Below are positions 18,101 to 25,787 of a stretch of DNA of 64,000 nucleotides, one piece after another. This DNA comes from Pirellulales bacterium (GTDB lineage Bacteria > Planctomycetota > Planctomycetia > Pirellulales > Thermoguttaceae): NCBI GenBank assembly GCA_020846145.1, contig JADLEL010000051.1:1-64000 (forward strand). The letters run 5' to 3'. A program made the translations under genes and the position numbers. The notes beneath the pieces are model-generated. The model searched no databases. It saw nothing but the letters and a program-made list of their open reading frames with translations, and was not told where the DNA came from. Numbering within the stretch: the first letter of the stretch is position 1; each line of letters starts with the position of its first letter.

Positions 18101-19674
18101 GCGAAGCCGATGTTGGCGGTCGTGATGGGCGTGAAGAAGAATTGCGGCGCGGCGGTATCGACGATCGCGCTCAGCGCGGTCGAGGCCGGGCTAGTCAGGT
18201 CGGCGGTGGTCTGCAAATTGCCGACGTTGACGGCTCTATCCGGCAGCGTTTGTTTCGCGGTGATGGCGTGCGAACCGTCGGTCAACGCTACCGTGCCGTT
18301 GGTGGTAATGACGGCGGTGGCTCCCGACGCGACGGCTTGGCCGATCGAGACGCCGTCGGCGAACAATTCGACCTCCGCGCCGGAAATCACTCCGTTGACC
18401 TGGAACTGCAAGGTCTTGCCGGCCGAGTTGTTCAAATTGGTTACTCGGTCCGAATTGCTGCTGCCGGTGTCGGAAGCCGCCAGCAACTGCACGCTGGTGG
18501 GCGCGGCGGGATTGACGTAAACGGGGACGAGTTGGGAATCGTAAAGGGATGAAGTGGAAGTGGCCGCCGCCACCAAACGCACGCTGTACACGCCCGGCGC
18601 CAGGTTGGCGTTCGGCGTAAGCGTTACGCTGCCGGTCGAATGATTCACGGCGAGCGTGAGATTGGCGTTGGCGGGACTGACGATCGCGTCGTAATAAATC
18701 GCGTCGCCTTCCACGTCGGTGGCGGGGATATTGAAGGTTACCGGCGTGTTGACCGGCGTTTGAATGGGCGCGATCGGATTGAGGAACGGCGGATCGTTGG
18801 TCGTGTCGGCGGCGATGGTCGCGGTGAATTGCTGGACGCTCGTTTCGTTGGTGATGGCGTCCGTCGCCGTAACGGTAACCAACGACGTTCCCGATGCGCC
18901 TTGGGACGCCGAGAGCCGCAGAACGCCGTCTTGATTCTCGGTTACGATCGCAGCGCCGGTGATGGTAACGGGACTGAGGGGCCTGTCGTTCGCGCCGGTG
19001 GGAACGGAGTCCAAGGCGTCGAGGATCGACCCGCCTTGGATCAAGACGCCGAAAATCGAATGTTGGAAATCGAGGTGCCGCGGCGAAGAAGTCGTGATGA
19101 AGAACTGCGAGCCGTTCGTATCGTCGCCGCCGTTGGCCATCGCCAGGAGGCCCCGGCCCGTGAACTGCAAATTGGCGCGGAATTCGTCGTCGAACTGGAA
19201 TCCCGGCCCGCCGCTGCCGGAGCCGGTGGGATCGCCGCCCTGGATCATGAAATTTTCGATGATGCGGTGGAAGATCACGCCGTCGTAAAAATCGGCGTTG
19301 ACCAGGCTCGTGATTTTGGCGACGGTGTTCGGCGTCAGATCGTTGAACAGTTGAAAGACCATGTCGCCTTGGATGCCGCCCGCCGCGGCATTGACCGAGA
19401 GTTTCAGATAGGTATTGCCCGTGGGAACCGCCGCCGTTACGTTGGAATTGTTCACCGCGACGGAGTAGCTCACGGAATTGGACGTGCCGCTGGTGTCGAG
19501 CGCGAGGTTCAGCGGCGCGCCGGCGAGCACGGTTTGCGGCCCGATCGGAGCCAGCGTCACGGCCAGCAACTGCCGCGTTTCGAGCGGCTCGAAGCACAGA
19601 TGCCGGGAAAGCCCCCTGAATGAGCTAGAATGGCGTTTTATCTTCAAGCTGCGCGCGCTTTGGTTGGTTCTCAT
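15181..19674 (-). CDS. Giant secreted protein: LEPR-type leader, cyclophilin domain, four ~147-aa repeats, SdrD-B-like domain
   Basis: A 1497-aa exported protein. Residues 28-37, FEPLETRQLL, are the planctomycete LEPR-type export motif after a basic start. Residues about 88-245 are a full cyclophilin peptidyl-prolyl isomerase domain with FHRIIENFMIQGGDP and AMANGGDDTNGSQFFI. A cadherin-like or Ig-like stretch follows (about 245-595). About 598-1190 hold four tandem repeats of roughly 147 residues, each with FINNG-GTT-TDVD, ALLLPK and YRAWD-T motifs. About 1190-1310 is an SdrD-B-like domain (GYVYIDSNNDGLR). The end, SLFDLTDDWLLN, resembles the short C-terminal tag of planctomycete surface proteins. 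The four repeats are close enough to recombine. A surface or matrix role is inferred; isomerase activity is likely from intact motifs. Confidence 0.85.
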   Translation of the reverse strand: MRTNQSARSLKIKRHSSSFRGLSRHLCFEPLETRQLLAVTLAPIGPQTVLAGAPLNLALDTSGTSNSVSYSVAVNNSNVTAAVPTGNTYLKLSVNAAAGGIQGDMVFQLFNDLTPNTVAKITSLVNADFYDGVIFHRIIENFMIQGGDPTGSGSGGPGFQFDDEFRANLQFTGRGLLAMANGGDDTNGSQFFITTSSPRHLDFQHSIFGVLIQGGSILDALDSVPTGANDRPLSPVTITGAAIVTENQDGVLRLSASQGASGTSLVTVTATDAITNETSVQQFTATIAADTTNDPPFLNPIAPIQTPVNTPVTFNIPATDVEGDAIYYDAIVSPANANLTLAVNHSTGSVTLTPNANLAPGVYSVRLVAAATSTSSLYDSQLVPVYVNPAAPTSVQLLAASDTGSSNSDRVTNLNNSAGKTLQFQVNGVISGAEVELFADGVSIGQAVASGATAVITTNGTVALTDGSHAITAKQTLPDRAVNVGNLQTTADLTSPASTALSAIVDTAAPQFFFTPITTANIGFAYNCQAAVIGDLAGTIAYSLTQSPAGMAVNATTGLIAWTPPTGQASPAQVTLRATDRAGNATETSFAIAIVPPNNPPVLAPASPVLGTIDENTATTIGLGTFINNGAGTTSITDADSSAVVGGIALIGLTGQGIWAYTLDGSTFNAISSVSPSSALLLPQNASLRYTPDGKNGGSATITYRAWDATAGASGGRIDISLPVLVGGNTAFSSATDAASLAVTAVNDAPVLAAANPSLGTTDFHAAKTINLSTFINNGTGTTTFTDVDTGAIVGGVAIFAVAGSGTWVYSLDGATFTAVGTVSDSAALLLPKTAQLRYTPNGVNLETATVSYRAWDATNGAGGDKVDISATGDVGGDKAFSASTDIASLSVIDVNDAPVLTPANPSLGTTSEDAAKTFALIGSFINNGTGTTAVTDADASAQLGGIALVGVTGTGAWAYALDGSTFVTITGVSNSSALLLPKTASLRYTPDGKNGESATIVYRAWDASSGTIGGRANLSQSSAIGGITAFSLASDTAALSVTAVNDAPVLVAAQPSLGSIAPSAVKTFDLADFINAGAGSTAVTDVDASAVVGGIALTGITGAGTWEYSLDGSAFSPVGTVSAASALLLPRDAVLRYTAGTSLSDSPSIAYRAWDTTAGTSNTKVDLSATGAVGGATAYSAAADTASLALAGASLSGYVYIDSNNDGLRTASGGTHYGLPGVPVKLLLKNGSGAWTEVAGKSPVLTAADGSYRFGNLVAGTYRIQEIQPANFLDGKDTAGSVGGTVRGTVGADAFDVQLGGGEIGAEYNFGERGIRPEKITLRMLLASAPTGSQSVVQANAAPVVDLAKSLPGNGFTALFPAGGASVALAAADALAADADSPMLASMKVTLANPLDGNAETLSATVANTSLTSNYANGVLTLSGAADTATYTQVLKTLKYGNTAASPQTANRIIQIVVNDGVADSLPAAATLAATQQTAQAAADSLFDLTDDWLLN

Positions 19675-19714
19675 GTTCGATGGCTATCCGAAATTCTGGT
19701 CAGTTAACGGCTGG

Positions 19715-19813
19715 GAGGTTATGAAAAAATGGGACTGGCTCCGAACCGAGTTGTCGATAATCACTCGAATAACGGGCATTGTGAGGTGCCTGTCCCAATT
19801 TTTTCACAACCTC
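19715..19813. repeat. Inverted repeat with AAAAAATGGGACTGG arms
   Basis: Left arm GAGGTTATGAAAAAATGGGA... pairs with right arm ...TCCCAATTTTTTCACAACCTC across about 50 nt. The GGGAC(T/A)GG core relates it to the 201-bp element and to the palindrome inside the RND pump gene. Confidence 0.75.
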
Positions 19814-19850
19814 TGAGGCTGCTACAATTGGTTCATAACTCAAATCGATA

Positions 19851-20009
19851 ATGGTTTATCACCTTCGATTGACGCTCGAATTGCATGAAAACCAGCCCAT
19901 CCATCCCGTTTTTATGTTAGACGGCCCGATGAACGTTAAAGTTCCACTTGACTTCACTCGTGAAACCGAATTCTCGAAAATTCGGGTGAGGGATGGAAGT
20001 TGGAAATAA
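19851..20009 (+). CDS. Possible 52-aa orphan ORF in an AT-rich gap
   Basis: An ATG-to-TAA frame below the ORF track cut-off that reads MVYHLRLTLELHENQPIHPV and on to RVRDGSWK. Its composition is protein-like (mixed charged and hydrophobic residues), but there is no ribosome binding site and I recognise no family. It may be a remnant. The 597-bp gap 19675-20271 is visibly richer in A and T than the flanking genes. Confidence 0.25.
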   Translation: MVYHLRLTLELHENQPIHPVFMLDGPMNVKVPLDFTRETEFSKIRVRDGSWK

Positions 20010-20019
20010 CGGTTCCCTT

Positions 20020-20244
20020 TTAAAATATGCTTTCCGGCCTTAGTTTTTGCCCAAGCATATCATTTATGCTAACCGGCGCCTGAGACAATGCAAGCTTTTT
20101 CACTGATCCCCAGCGGGATAAATGATCGTCCGTAAGAACTGAACGACAGGATTGCTTCAAGATAAGGTTTGTAATGATCTCTTCGGGGTATATCATTCCC
20201 AGCCTTTCGGGGGGAATGGTATAATGATATAGATTACCCGACAA
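20020..20244 (-). CDS. Possible 74-aa orphan ORF in an AT-rich gap
   Basis: Reads MSGNLYHYTIPPERLGMIYP and onwards on the minus strand. It is soluble-looking, with no recognisable domain and no clear ribosome binding site, and it faces away from the adjacent 52-aa frame. It may be real or the remains of a larger gene. Confidence 0.25.
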   Translation of the reverse strand: MSGNLYHYTIPPERLGMIYPEEIITNLILKQSCRSVLTDDHLSRWGSVKKLALSQAPVSINDMLGQKLRPESIF

Positions 20245-20271
20245 GTTGAGAACATATTCATTGCCGCATTT

Positions 20272-21582
20272 TCAATGTCCACCCGTACTCGGGCGTTCGA
20301 CTTTGCAGTTGGGCAGGGCCTTTTGAAGGTGCTCCGCGCCTTCGGCGGTAACTTTGGTTTGGCGGAGGTCGAGAGATTTCAGGTTCTTCATCGCTTTGAG
20401 ATGCTCCAAGCCGGCATCGGTGATCTTGGTCAACATCAAGTTGAGCGTTTCCAAGCCGGGATTTTTGGAGATCTTTTCCAGGCCCGCATCGGAAATAAGC
20501 GTATCTTCCAAGCGGAGGTATTTGAGATTGGGTAGTTGGGCGAGATGCTCCATGCCGGCATCGGTGATTTTCGTGTGCCACAGGTCGATCCATTGCAGGC
20601 CGGACAATTTGGCGAGCAGGGCCAATCCGGCGTCGTTCGTGCCGGTTTCGGAAAGGTCGAGCTTTTTGAGATTGGACATTTCGGCGAGGTTCGCCAAGCC
20701 GGAGCCGTTAATCGGCGTGTCGCGCAGCGAAAATTGCTTGAGTTTTTTCAGCCCCTTGATATATTCCAGGCCCGTGTCGCCGATCAGGTAACAGCGAAAA
20801 ATGCTCAGGTCTTCGAGGTTGGGCATGTTGGCCAGGACTTTCAAGCCGTCGTTGGTGCATTCCAGGTCCTCGAGCGAAAGCGAGGTCAGCGACGTTAGCC
20901 CGGCAAGGTGAGCGAGGCCGTCGTCGGTTACGGCGGTATTGCGAAGTTTCAGGGCCTTCAGATTCTTCATGTTTTTCAGATTCGCCAAACCGTCGTCACT
21001 AACGAGCATGCAGCCCCGCAGGTCGAGCAATCGGAGCTTGGTCGCGTCCTTGAGTTCGGCCAATCCGTCGTCGCCGATGTTGTTGAAAAGCAGCGAAAGA
21101 TACTGCAAATTCGGCAAATCCTTGACGATGCTCATGGCGGCGTCGGTAATGGCGGCGCTGCGCCGCAAATTGAGCGACTTGAGCCGGGGAAGCTTGCGGA
21201 GCACTTCGAGGCCCTTGTCGGTAACTTCGGTGTTTTCGAGAACCAACTCGGCAAGTTGGGGGAAAGCGGCCAGTTCGCCCACGCCGGCGTCGGTGATTTT
21301 CGCGCCCCAGAGCGAGAGTTTCTGGAGATTCACCAGGGCTGTCAGAAGTTTGACGTCCCGATCGGTCGCGGGATGTTCGAGCAAATCGACGGCGATCGGA
21401 TTCTTGTCGGCAGCGAACGCGATCTTGCCGCCGAGTTCCTCGACGCGTTTGACGGCCGCGGCGACGGCATCGGGCTTATCGTTCGCCGCGGTGAGATTGG
21501 GCTTTTGGTCGGAAGGGGAAGGAACGCAGCCCGTCGCCGGCGATAGCACGACAATAAACATCCAAAGAAATCGGCGATCCAT
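20272..21582 (-). CDS. Leucine-rich-repeat lipoprotein
   Basis: A 436-aa product starting MDRRFLWMFIVVLSPATGC, where TGC forms a lipobox and predicts a lipid-anchored envelope protein. After a short linker and a helical segment (about 40-75), some fourteen LRRs of 24-25 residues run to the end, with the pattern L..L.L..T.ITDAGL..L. These match the cysteine-free GALA/RNI-like subclass common in planctomycetes. No catalytic domain is present, so it probably mediates protein contacts. It is divergent from the Gfo/Idh/MocA gene. The repeats are highly alike at DNA level and could vary in number between strains. Confidence 0.9.
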   Translation of the reverse strand: MDRRFLWMFIVVLSPATGCVPSPSDQKPNLTAANDKPDAVAAAVKRVEELGGKIAFAADKNPIAVDLLEHPATDRDVKLLTALVNLQKLSLWGAKITDAGVGELAAFPQLAELVLENTEVTDKGLEVLRKLPRLKSLNLRRSAAITDAAMSIVKDLPNLQYLSLLFNNIGDDGLAELKDATKLRLLDLRGCMLVSDDGLANLKNMKNLKALKLRNTAVTDDGLAHLAGLTSLTSLSLEDLECTNDGLKVLANMPNLEDLSIFRCYLIGDTGLEYIKGLKKLKQFSLRDTPINGSGLANLAEMSNLKKLDLSETGTNDAGLALLAKLSGLQWIDLWHTKITDAGMEHLAQLPNLKYLRLEDTLISDAGLEKISKNPGLETLNLMLTKITDAGLEHLKAMKNLKSLDLRQTKVTAEGAEHLQKALPNCKVERPSTGGH

Positions 21583-21894
21583 GTTCGAAGTTCCTCGAGC
21601 AAGGTTATTTCGATGTGCGGATTACGTTCCTGCGAGAATCGCAACGTAATATATCGGGGGGGGTATCCACTCGATTTTCATCTCCCTAGATTAGCGGCAT
21701 TCTCAAGAAAAGGCAAACCCTCCTTGGCATGAGACCCTTGCCAATGGTTGCCGAAATAGGTAAGTTGATAAGAGTATGCTCCTTCCCGAGTTGCGACGCC
21801 TCTTGACGGGCAAGCGATGCGAGAATGCCGCGACTCGGCTGTGCCGGCCCCAATTCCCACCTCCCCCGCCCTCCCCAATTAGGAGACACCAGCA
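21583..21894. other. Divergent intergenic region, nothing recognised
   Basis: 312 bp between the LRR lipoprotein and the oxidoreductase. I see no gene, palindrome or convincing promoter pair; only the GGAG ribosome binding site of the downstream gene at its right edge is clear. Confidence 0.5.
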
Positions 21895-23271
21895 ATGGCC
21901 AGTCGTTCGAATCGCCGCGATTTCATGAAAACCACCGCCGCAACCGGGATCGGCTTTTGGGTTGCCGCGGGTTTGCAAGCCGAAGAGAGCAAATCGCCCA
22001 ACGAAGCCATCGCCATGGCGAGCATCGGAATCGGGGGGAAAGGCTCCAGCGATTCCAAGGACGCGGGCAAGTTCGGGCGGATGGTCGCCATTTGCGACGT
22101 CGATGAAAAACGGCTCGAAACCAAAGGCAAAACGGAATTTCCCCAAGCGAAACTTTACACCGATTACCGCAAAATGCTCGAGGAGATGGGCGACAAGATC
22201 GACGCGGTTACCGTGAGCACGCCCGATCACAATCATGCGCCCGCCTCGCTGATGGCCATGCGGATGGGCAAGCACTGTTTCTGCCAGAAGCCGCTGACGC
22301 GCACGATCTACGAAGCGCGGTTGATGGCCCAAGTGGCGAAGGAGAAAAAGCTGGCCACGCAGATGGGCAACCAGGGGACGGCGTTATCGAGCCTGCGCAA
22401 GGCCGCCGCGGTCATCAAAAACGGCACGCTGGGAACGGTGAAGGAAGTCCACGTTTGGACGAACCGGCCGATCTGGCCGCAAGGCGGCCCGCGGCCGGAA
22501 GAAGCAAAATGTCCCGCGGGTTTGAAATGGGACGAGTGGATCGGACCGGCGCCGATGCGCCCTTACGCCCGCGGCGTGTATCATCCGTTCGCTTGGCGCG
22601 GCTGGTGGGATTTCGGTTGCGGTGCGCTGGGCGACATGGCCTGCCATACCATGAACATGCCGTTCATGGCGCTCGATTTACGCGATCCGATTTCGATCCA
22701 AGCCGAAACCTCGAAACACAACAAAGACAGCTACCCCAAGTCGTCGAAAATCGAATTCGTGTTCCCGGCGAATTCCTCGCGGCCGGCCGTCAATTTCTCC
22801 TGGTACGATGGCGGCAATTTGCCCGCGGAAGAATTGATCCGCGAAATGAAAGTGCTCTTCAAGGAGCAGATTGAAGAAGCACGGAAGCGAGGCGACAATT
22901 ACTTGTCGAGCGGATGCGTGGTGGTCGGCGAAAAGGCCAACTTCTACGTGCCCGGCGACTATGCCGAACGGTTGCTCAAGCTTTCGGGCAACCAACCGCT
23001 GCCCGACCCCGCGATCGTCGAATCGCCCGGCCATTTCGAGGAGTGGGTTCGGGCCATCAAGGGCGGCGAACCGGCGATGTCGAATTTCCCCGATTACTCC
23101 GGCCCGTTGACCGAGATGGTGCTAGTGGGCAACCTCGCCGTGTGGGTCGCGGCCGCCGGCCAGGGTGAGAAGGTTCTCTGGGACTCCAAGAATATGAAAT
23201 GCACGAACATCGCCGGCCTCGAATCGCTCATCAAGCCCACTTACCGCGCGGGCTACACGCTGGACGTTTGA
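21895..23271 (+). CDS. Tat-exported Gfo/Idh/MocA family oxidoreductase
   Basis: A 458-aa NAD(P)-dependent sugar or inositol dehydrogenase-like protein. The N-terminus has a twin-arginine signal (SNRRDFMKTTAATGIGFWVA), which fits the secreted Gfo/Idh/MocA enzymes expanded in planctomycetes. The Rossmann part follows, with ASIGIGGKGSSDSKDAGKFG and AICDVDEKRL. VSTPDHNHAPASLMAMRMGKH gives the family's EKP-like region, here read as CQKPL, with Gln before the conserved Lys-Pro. The alpha/beta domain has WDFGCGALGDMACHTMN, a conserved metal or substrate-binding stretch. GGAG lies ten bases before the ATG. Substrate unknown. Confidence 0.9.
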   Translation: MASRSNRRDFMKTTAATGIGFWVAAGLQAEESKSPNEAIAMASIGIGGKGSSDSKDAGKFGRMVAICDVDEKRLETKGKTEFPQAKLYTDYRKMLEEMGDKIDAVTVSTPDHNHAPASLMAMRMGKHCFCQKPLTRTIYEARLMAQVAKEKKLATQMGNQGTALSSLRKAAAVIKNGTLGTVKEVHVWTNRPIWPQGGPRPEEAKCPAGLKWDEWIGPAPMRPYARGVYHPFAWRGWWDFGCGALGDMACHTMNMPFMALDLRDPISIQAETSKHNKDSYPKSSKIEFVFPANSSRPAVNFSWYDGGNLPAEELIREMKVLFKEQIEEARKRGDNYLSSGCVVVGEKANFYVPGDYAERLLKLSGNQPLPDPAIVESPGHFEEWVRAIKGGEPAMSNFPDYSGPLTEMVLVGNLAVWVAAAGQGEKVLWDSKNMKCTNIAGLESLIKPTYRAGYTLDV

Positions 23272-23294
23272 TTCGTTTCGATAGCGGAAACATC

Positions 23295-23370
23295 ACGTAG
23301 GGTGCGTGCTTGTACGCACGCGCGGTGTTTTCCCGCAGAAAAATCGTGCATGCAAGCACGCCCCCTACGT
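23295..23370. repeat. Inverted repeat ACGTAGGGTGCGTGCTTG / CAAGCACGCCCCCTACGT
   Basis: Near-complementary 18-nt arms across about 40 nt, with inner GTGCGTGC/GCACGC pairings. It follows the oxidoreductase stop codon by 24 bp and may act as its terminator. Confidence 0.75.
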
Positions 23371-23543
23371 TTTGAGCGCCTTCCGCAACGGAAAATAATT
23401 TGTTTCGGTTGCGGAAAGCATGTAGCGAGCCCGAAAAGAAGGATTCTTTTCATCAGGGATTGCCGGAACGAAGGGCTTCTGAGATTATTGAGCGGGATGG
23501 AGAATGAATCCACGAACGATAAACCTATTTTCCCCATGCCGAC

Positions 23544-25343
23544 GTGCCCCTCAACCTCGCCTCTCGATTGACGCGCCAGGCGGAAGCGCGGCCGGATGCC
23601 GCGGCCGTGGTCGAGCCGCTGGGATACGACCGCGCGGGGAAGCGGCGGTATCGGTCGATCACATTCCGCGAATTGGACGAGGATAGCGACCGCATCGCGC
23701 GGGGACTGCGCGCGTGGGGCGTGCCTAAAGGCGCGCGGCTGGCGCTTCTAGTCCGGCCGGGGATCGATTTCATCGCCCTGGTGTTCGGCTTGCTCAAGGC
23801 GGGCACGGTCGTGGTGCTGATCGATCCCGGCATGGGCCGCGGGAACCTGATCGAGTGCCTCGCCGAGGCCGAGCCGGATGGATTCGTCGCCATTCCGCAA
23901 GCGCAGGCCGTTCGCGCGATCTTGCGGCGACGATTTCCGAAAGCCAAATGGAACGTAACCGTCGGCCGACGCTGGTTTTGGGGCGGGAAGACGCTCGCGC
24001 AGCTTCGCAACAAAAAGGGGTCAGAACTATTATCAGAATTGACAATCCCAGAGAAAACAGTTCTGACCCCTTTTTCGACCACGGCCGACGATCCGGCGGC
24101 GATCATCTTTACGACCGGGAGTACGGGTCCACCGAAGGGGGTGCTGTTCACGCACGGCAATTTCGACGCCCAGGTGCGTGAAATTCAGGATTTTTACGGA
24201 ATTCGGGCCGGGGAGATCGACCTGCCCTGCTTTCCGATGTTCGGGCTGTTCAATTGCCTGATGGGCGTAACGGCGGTCATTCCCGAGATGGACCCGACGC
24301 GGCCGGCGCAGGTCGATCCGCGTAAAATCCTTGAAGCCGCCGGCGATTGGCGGATCACCCAGGCGTTCGGCTCGCCGGCGGTGTGGAATCGGGTCGGGCG
24401 CTACTGCGAAGAGCATAAGATCAAGCTGCCCACGCTCCGCCGCGTGCTGTCGGCGGGCGCTCCGGTGCCGTCGGACGTGCTGCGGCGGATGAAGGATTGC
24501 ATTCATCCGGAGGGCGATATCCACACGCCCTACGGCGCGACCGAGGCCCTGCCCGTGGCGTCGATCTCCGCTTCCGAACGGCTCGCCGAGACCGATGCAC
24601 GGACTCTCGAAGGGGCGGGGGTGTGCGTGGGGCGAAAGTTTCCGAGCATCGCGTGGAAGGTGATTCGCATCGTGGATGGGCCGATCGAGTCCTTCGACGA
24701 GATCGAAGATCTGCCGCCGGGCGAAATCGGGGAGCTTATCGTCAACGGTCCGCAAGTTACCCGCTGCTACGTTACGCGAATCGAGGCGAATCGGACGGGG
24801 AAGATATTGCAGGGGAGAGGGGAGAGGGGAGAGGGAAGAGAAGAAGGGGGAAGGGGGAAGGGGGAAGGGGGAGCGTTCGACGACCGGGCAGCAGCAGAAA
24901 AATGGCCGGGAAACGAGTCGGATGGCAGCGTTTGGCATCGGATGGGCGATGCGGGCTATTTCGATGCCCAGGACCGGTTTTGGTTCTGCGGCCGCGTGGC
25001 GCATCGGGTGTTGACGCCGCACGGGCCGCTGTATCCGATTCGCTGCGAGGCGATCGTCAATCGGCATCCCGACGTCTTTCGCTCGGCGCTGGTCGGCGTC
25101 GGGCCGCCGGGCGAGCAGCGGCCGATCATTATCGTGGAATCCCTGCCCGGCAAAATGCCGCAGTCGCCGGAAGCCGAGAAAAAGCTGTTGATGGAAATAC
25201 GACAGCTTGCCGCGAGCAGCCCGCTGACCGCCGCCATCCACGATTTTCTCCTGCATCCCGCGTTTCCCGTCGATATCCGGCACAACGCCAAAATATTCCG
25301 CGAAAAGCTGGCCGCGTGGGCGGAAAGGCTTTTTGAGAAATGA
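23544..25343 (+). CDS. AMP-dependent acyl-CoA ligase/synthetase (OleC-like) carrying repeat-derived in-frame insertions
   Basis: A 599-aa adenylate-forming enzyme. The GTG start gives PLNLASRLTRQAEARPDAAAV, the usual N-terminus of fatty-acid ligases; the ATG eight bases upstream is out of frame. The AMP-binding loop IIFTTGSTGPPKGV is at about residues 187-200 and TPYGATEALPV at about 330. The C-terminal motif reads GDAGYFDAQDRFWFCGR. The general layout resembles OleC beta-lactone synthetases of olefin biosynthesis, but no oleA, oleB or oleD lies nearby. Two segments look foreign: residues about 157-177, from a palindrome (GGGGTCAGAAC arms), and residues about 423-443, from (GGGGAGA)n and (GGGGGAA)n heptamer arrays. 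Both keep the frame and fall in likely surface loops, so the enzyme may still be active. Confidence 0.85.
   Translation: MPLNLASRLTRQAEARPDAAAVVEPLGYDRAGKRRYRSITFRELDEDSDRIARGLRAWGVPKGARLALLVRPGIDFIALVFGLLKAGTVVVLIDPGMGRGNLIECLAEAEPDGFVAIPQAQAVRAILRRRFPKAKWNVTVGRRWFWGGKTLAQLRNKKGSELLSELTIPEKTVLTPFSTTADDPAAIIFTTGSTGPPKGVLFTHGNFDAQVREIQDFYGIRAGEIDLPCFPMFGLFNCLMGVTAVIPEMDPTRPAQVDPRKILEAAGDWRITQAFGSPAVWNRVGRYCEEHKIKLPTLRRVLSAGAPVPSDVLRRMKDCIHPEGDIHTPYGATEALPVASISASERLAETDARTLEGAGVCVGRKFPSIAWKVIRIVDGPIESFDEIEDLPPGEIGELIVNGPQVTRCYVTRIEANRTGKILQGRGERGEGREEGGRGKGEGGAFDDRAAAEKWPGNESDGSVWHRMGDAGYFDAQDRFWFCGRVAHRVLTPHGPLYPIRCEAIVNRHPDVFRSALVGVGPPGEQRPIIIVESLPGKMPQSPEAEKKLLMEIRQLAASSPLTAAIHDFLLHPAFPVDIRHNAKIFREKLAAWAERLFEK
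24012..24075. repeat. Palindrome inside the acyl ligase coding frame
   Basis: AAAAAGGGGTCAGAAC and GTTCTGACCCCTTTTT are perfect 16-nt inverted arms across 32 nt. The whole element lies in the open reading frame just before the AMP-binding loop and adds about 21 codons. Confidence 0.85.
24811..24873. repeat. Heptamer arrays (GGGGAGA)n and (GGGGGAA)n inside the acyl ligase
   Basis: About three GGGGAGA units pass into four GGGGGAA units. Translated, they give a Gly/Arg/Glu run ([20 protein letters not shown]) in a loop of the C-terminal half of the enzyme. Confidence 0.85.
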
Positions 25344-25396
25344 TTGAAAGGTTAATTCCAACATTTCCGCAAGCGTCGTTTCCTGCGGAGTCGGCG

Positions 25397-25750
25397 TCAT
25401 TCTTTCGCGGATTTAGGGGGCTTTTTGCCGCATTTCGCCTCGTAGTCCGCGGCGAATTCGGCTTCGAGTCGGGGATTGCAGAGGAAGCATTGCGATTCCG
25501 GCCGGCTGTGTTTCTTGCACCAGTCCTCCTTCCGCTGATACTCCGCGGCGATCTTGGCGTTGCACTGCGCGCAGATCTCTTCCGGGACGCCGTGTTCGGT
25601 GCACCATCCGGCCACGGCGCATTCATCGGCGGCCGAAGCGGCGGCGTTGCCTCCTTCCGGCCCCTTCGCGCCATCGCCGCCGCAACCGCCGGCTGCCAAT
25701 CCCGCTATCGCCAGTAACGATAAGCCCAATCGAATTCGCATCGACGACAT
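25397..25750 (-). CDS. Small lipoprotein with two Cys/His metal-binding modules
   Basis: A 117-aa product with a lipobox (AGLAAGGC) followed by two copies of a W-C-x2-H-x6-C-x2-C module: WCTEHGVPEEICAQC and WCKKHSRPESQCFLC. The same module occurs twice near the N-terminus of the periplasmic adaptor encoded by the same operon (WCEEHGVPESQCVEC, WCKEHGVHDCPLC). It is the last gene of the heavy-metal efflux cluster, 37 bp after the pump gene, with GGAGGAG before the start. A role as a periplasmic metal chaperone or scavenger feeding the pump is inferred. The metal is unknown; Cys3-His favours soft metals such as Cu, Zn, Cd or Hg. Confidence 0.8.
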   Translation of the reverse strand: MSSMRIRLGLSLLAIAGLAAGGCGGDGAKGPEGGNAAASAADECAVAGWCTEHGVPEEICAQCNAKIAAEYQRKEDWCKKHSRPESQCFLCNPRLEAEFAADYEAKCGKKPPKSAKE

Positions 25751-25787
25751 TTTTCCGATCTCCTCCAGGCGTCTGCCTGCGTTAAGT

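Noticed and set aside
23536-25343. ATG at 23536 as start of the acyl ligase
   Set aside because: It is out of frame with the conserved protein; the GTG at 23544 fits the family N-terminus.
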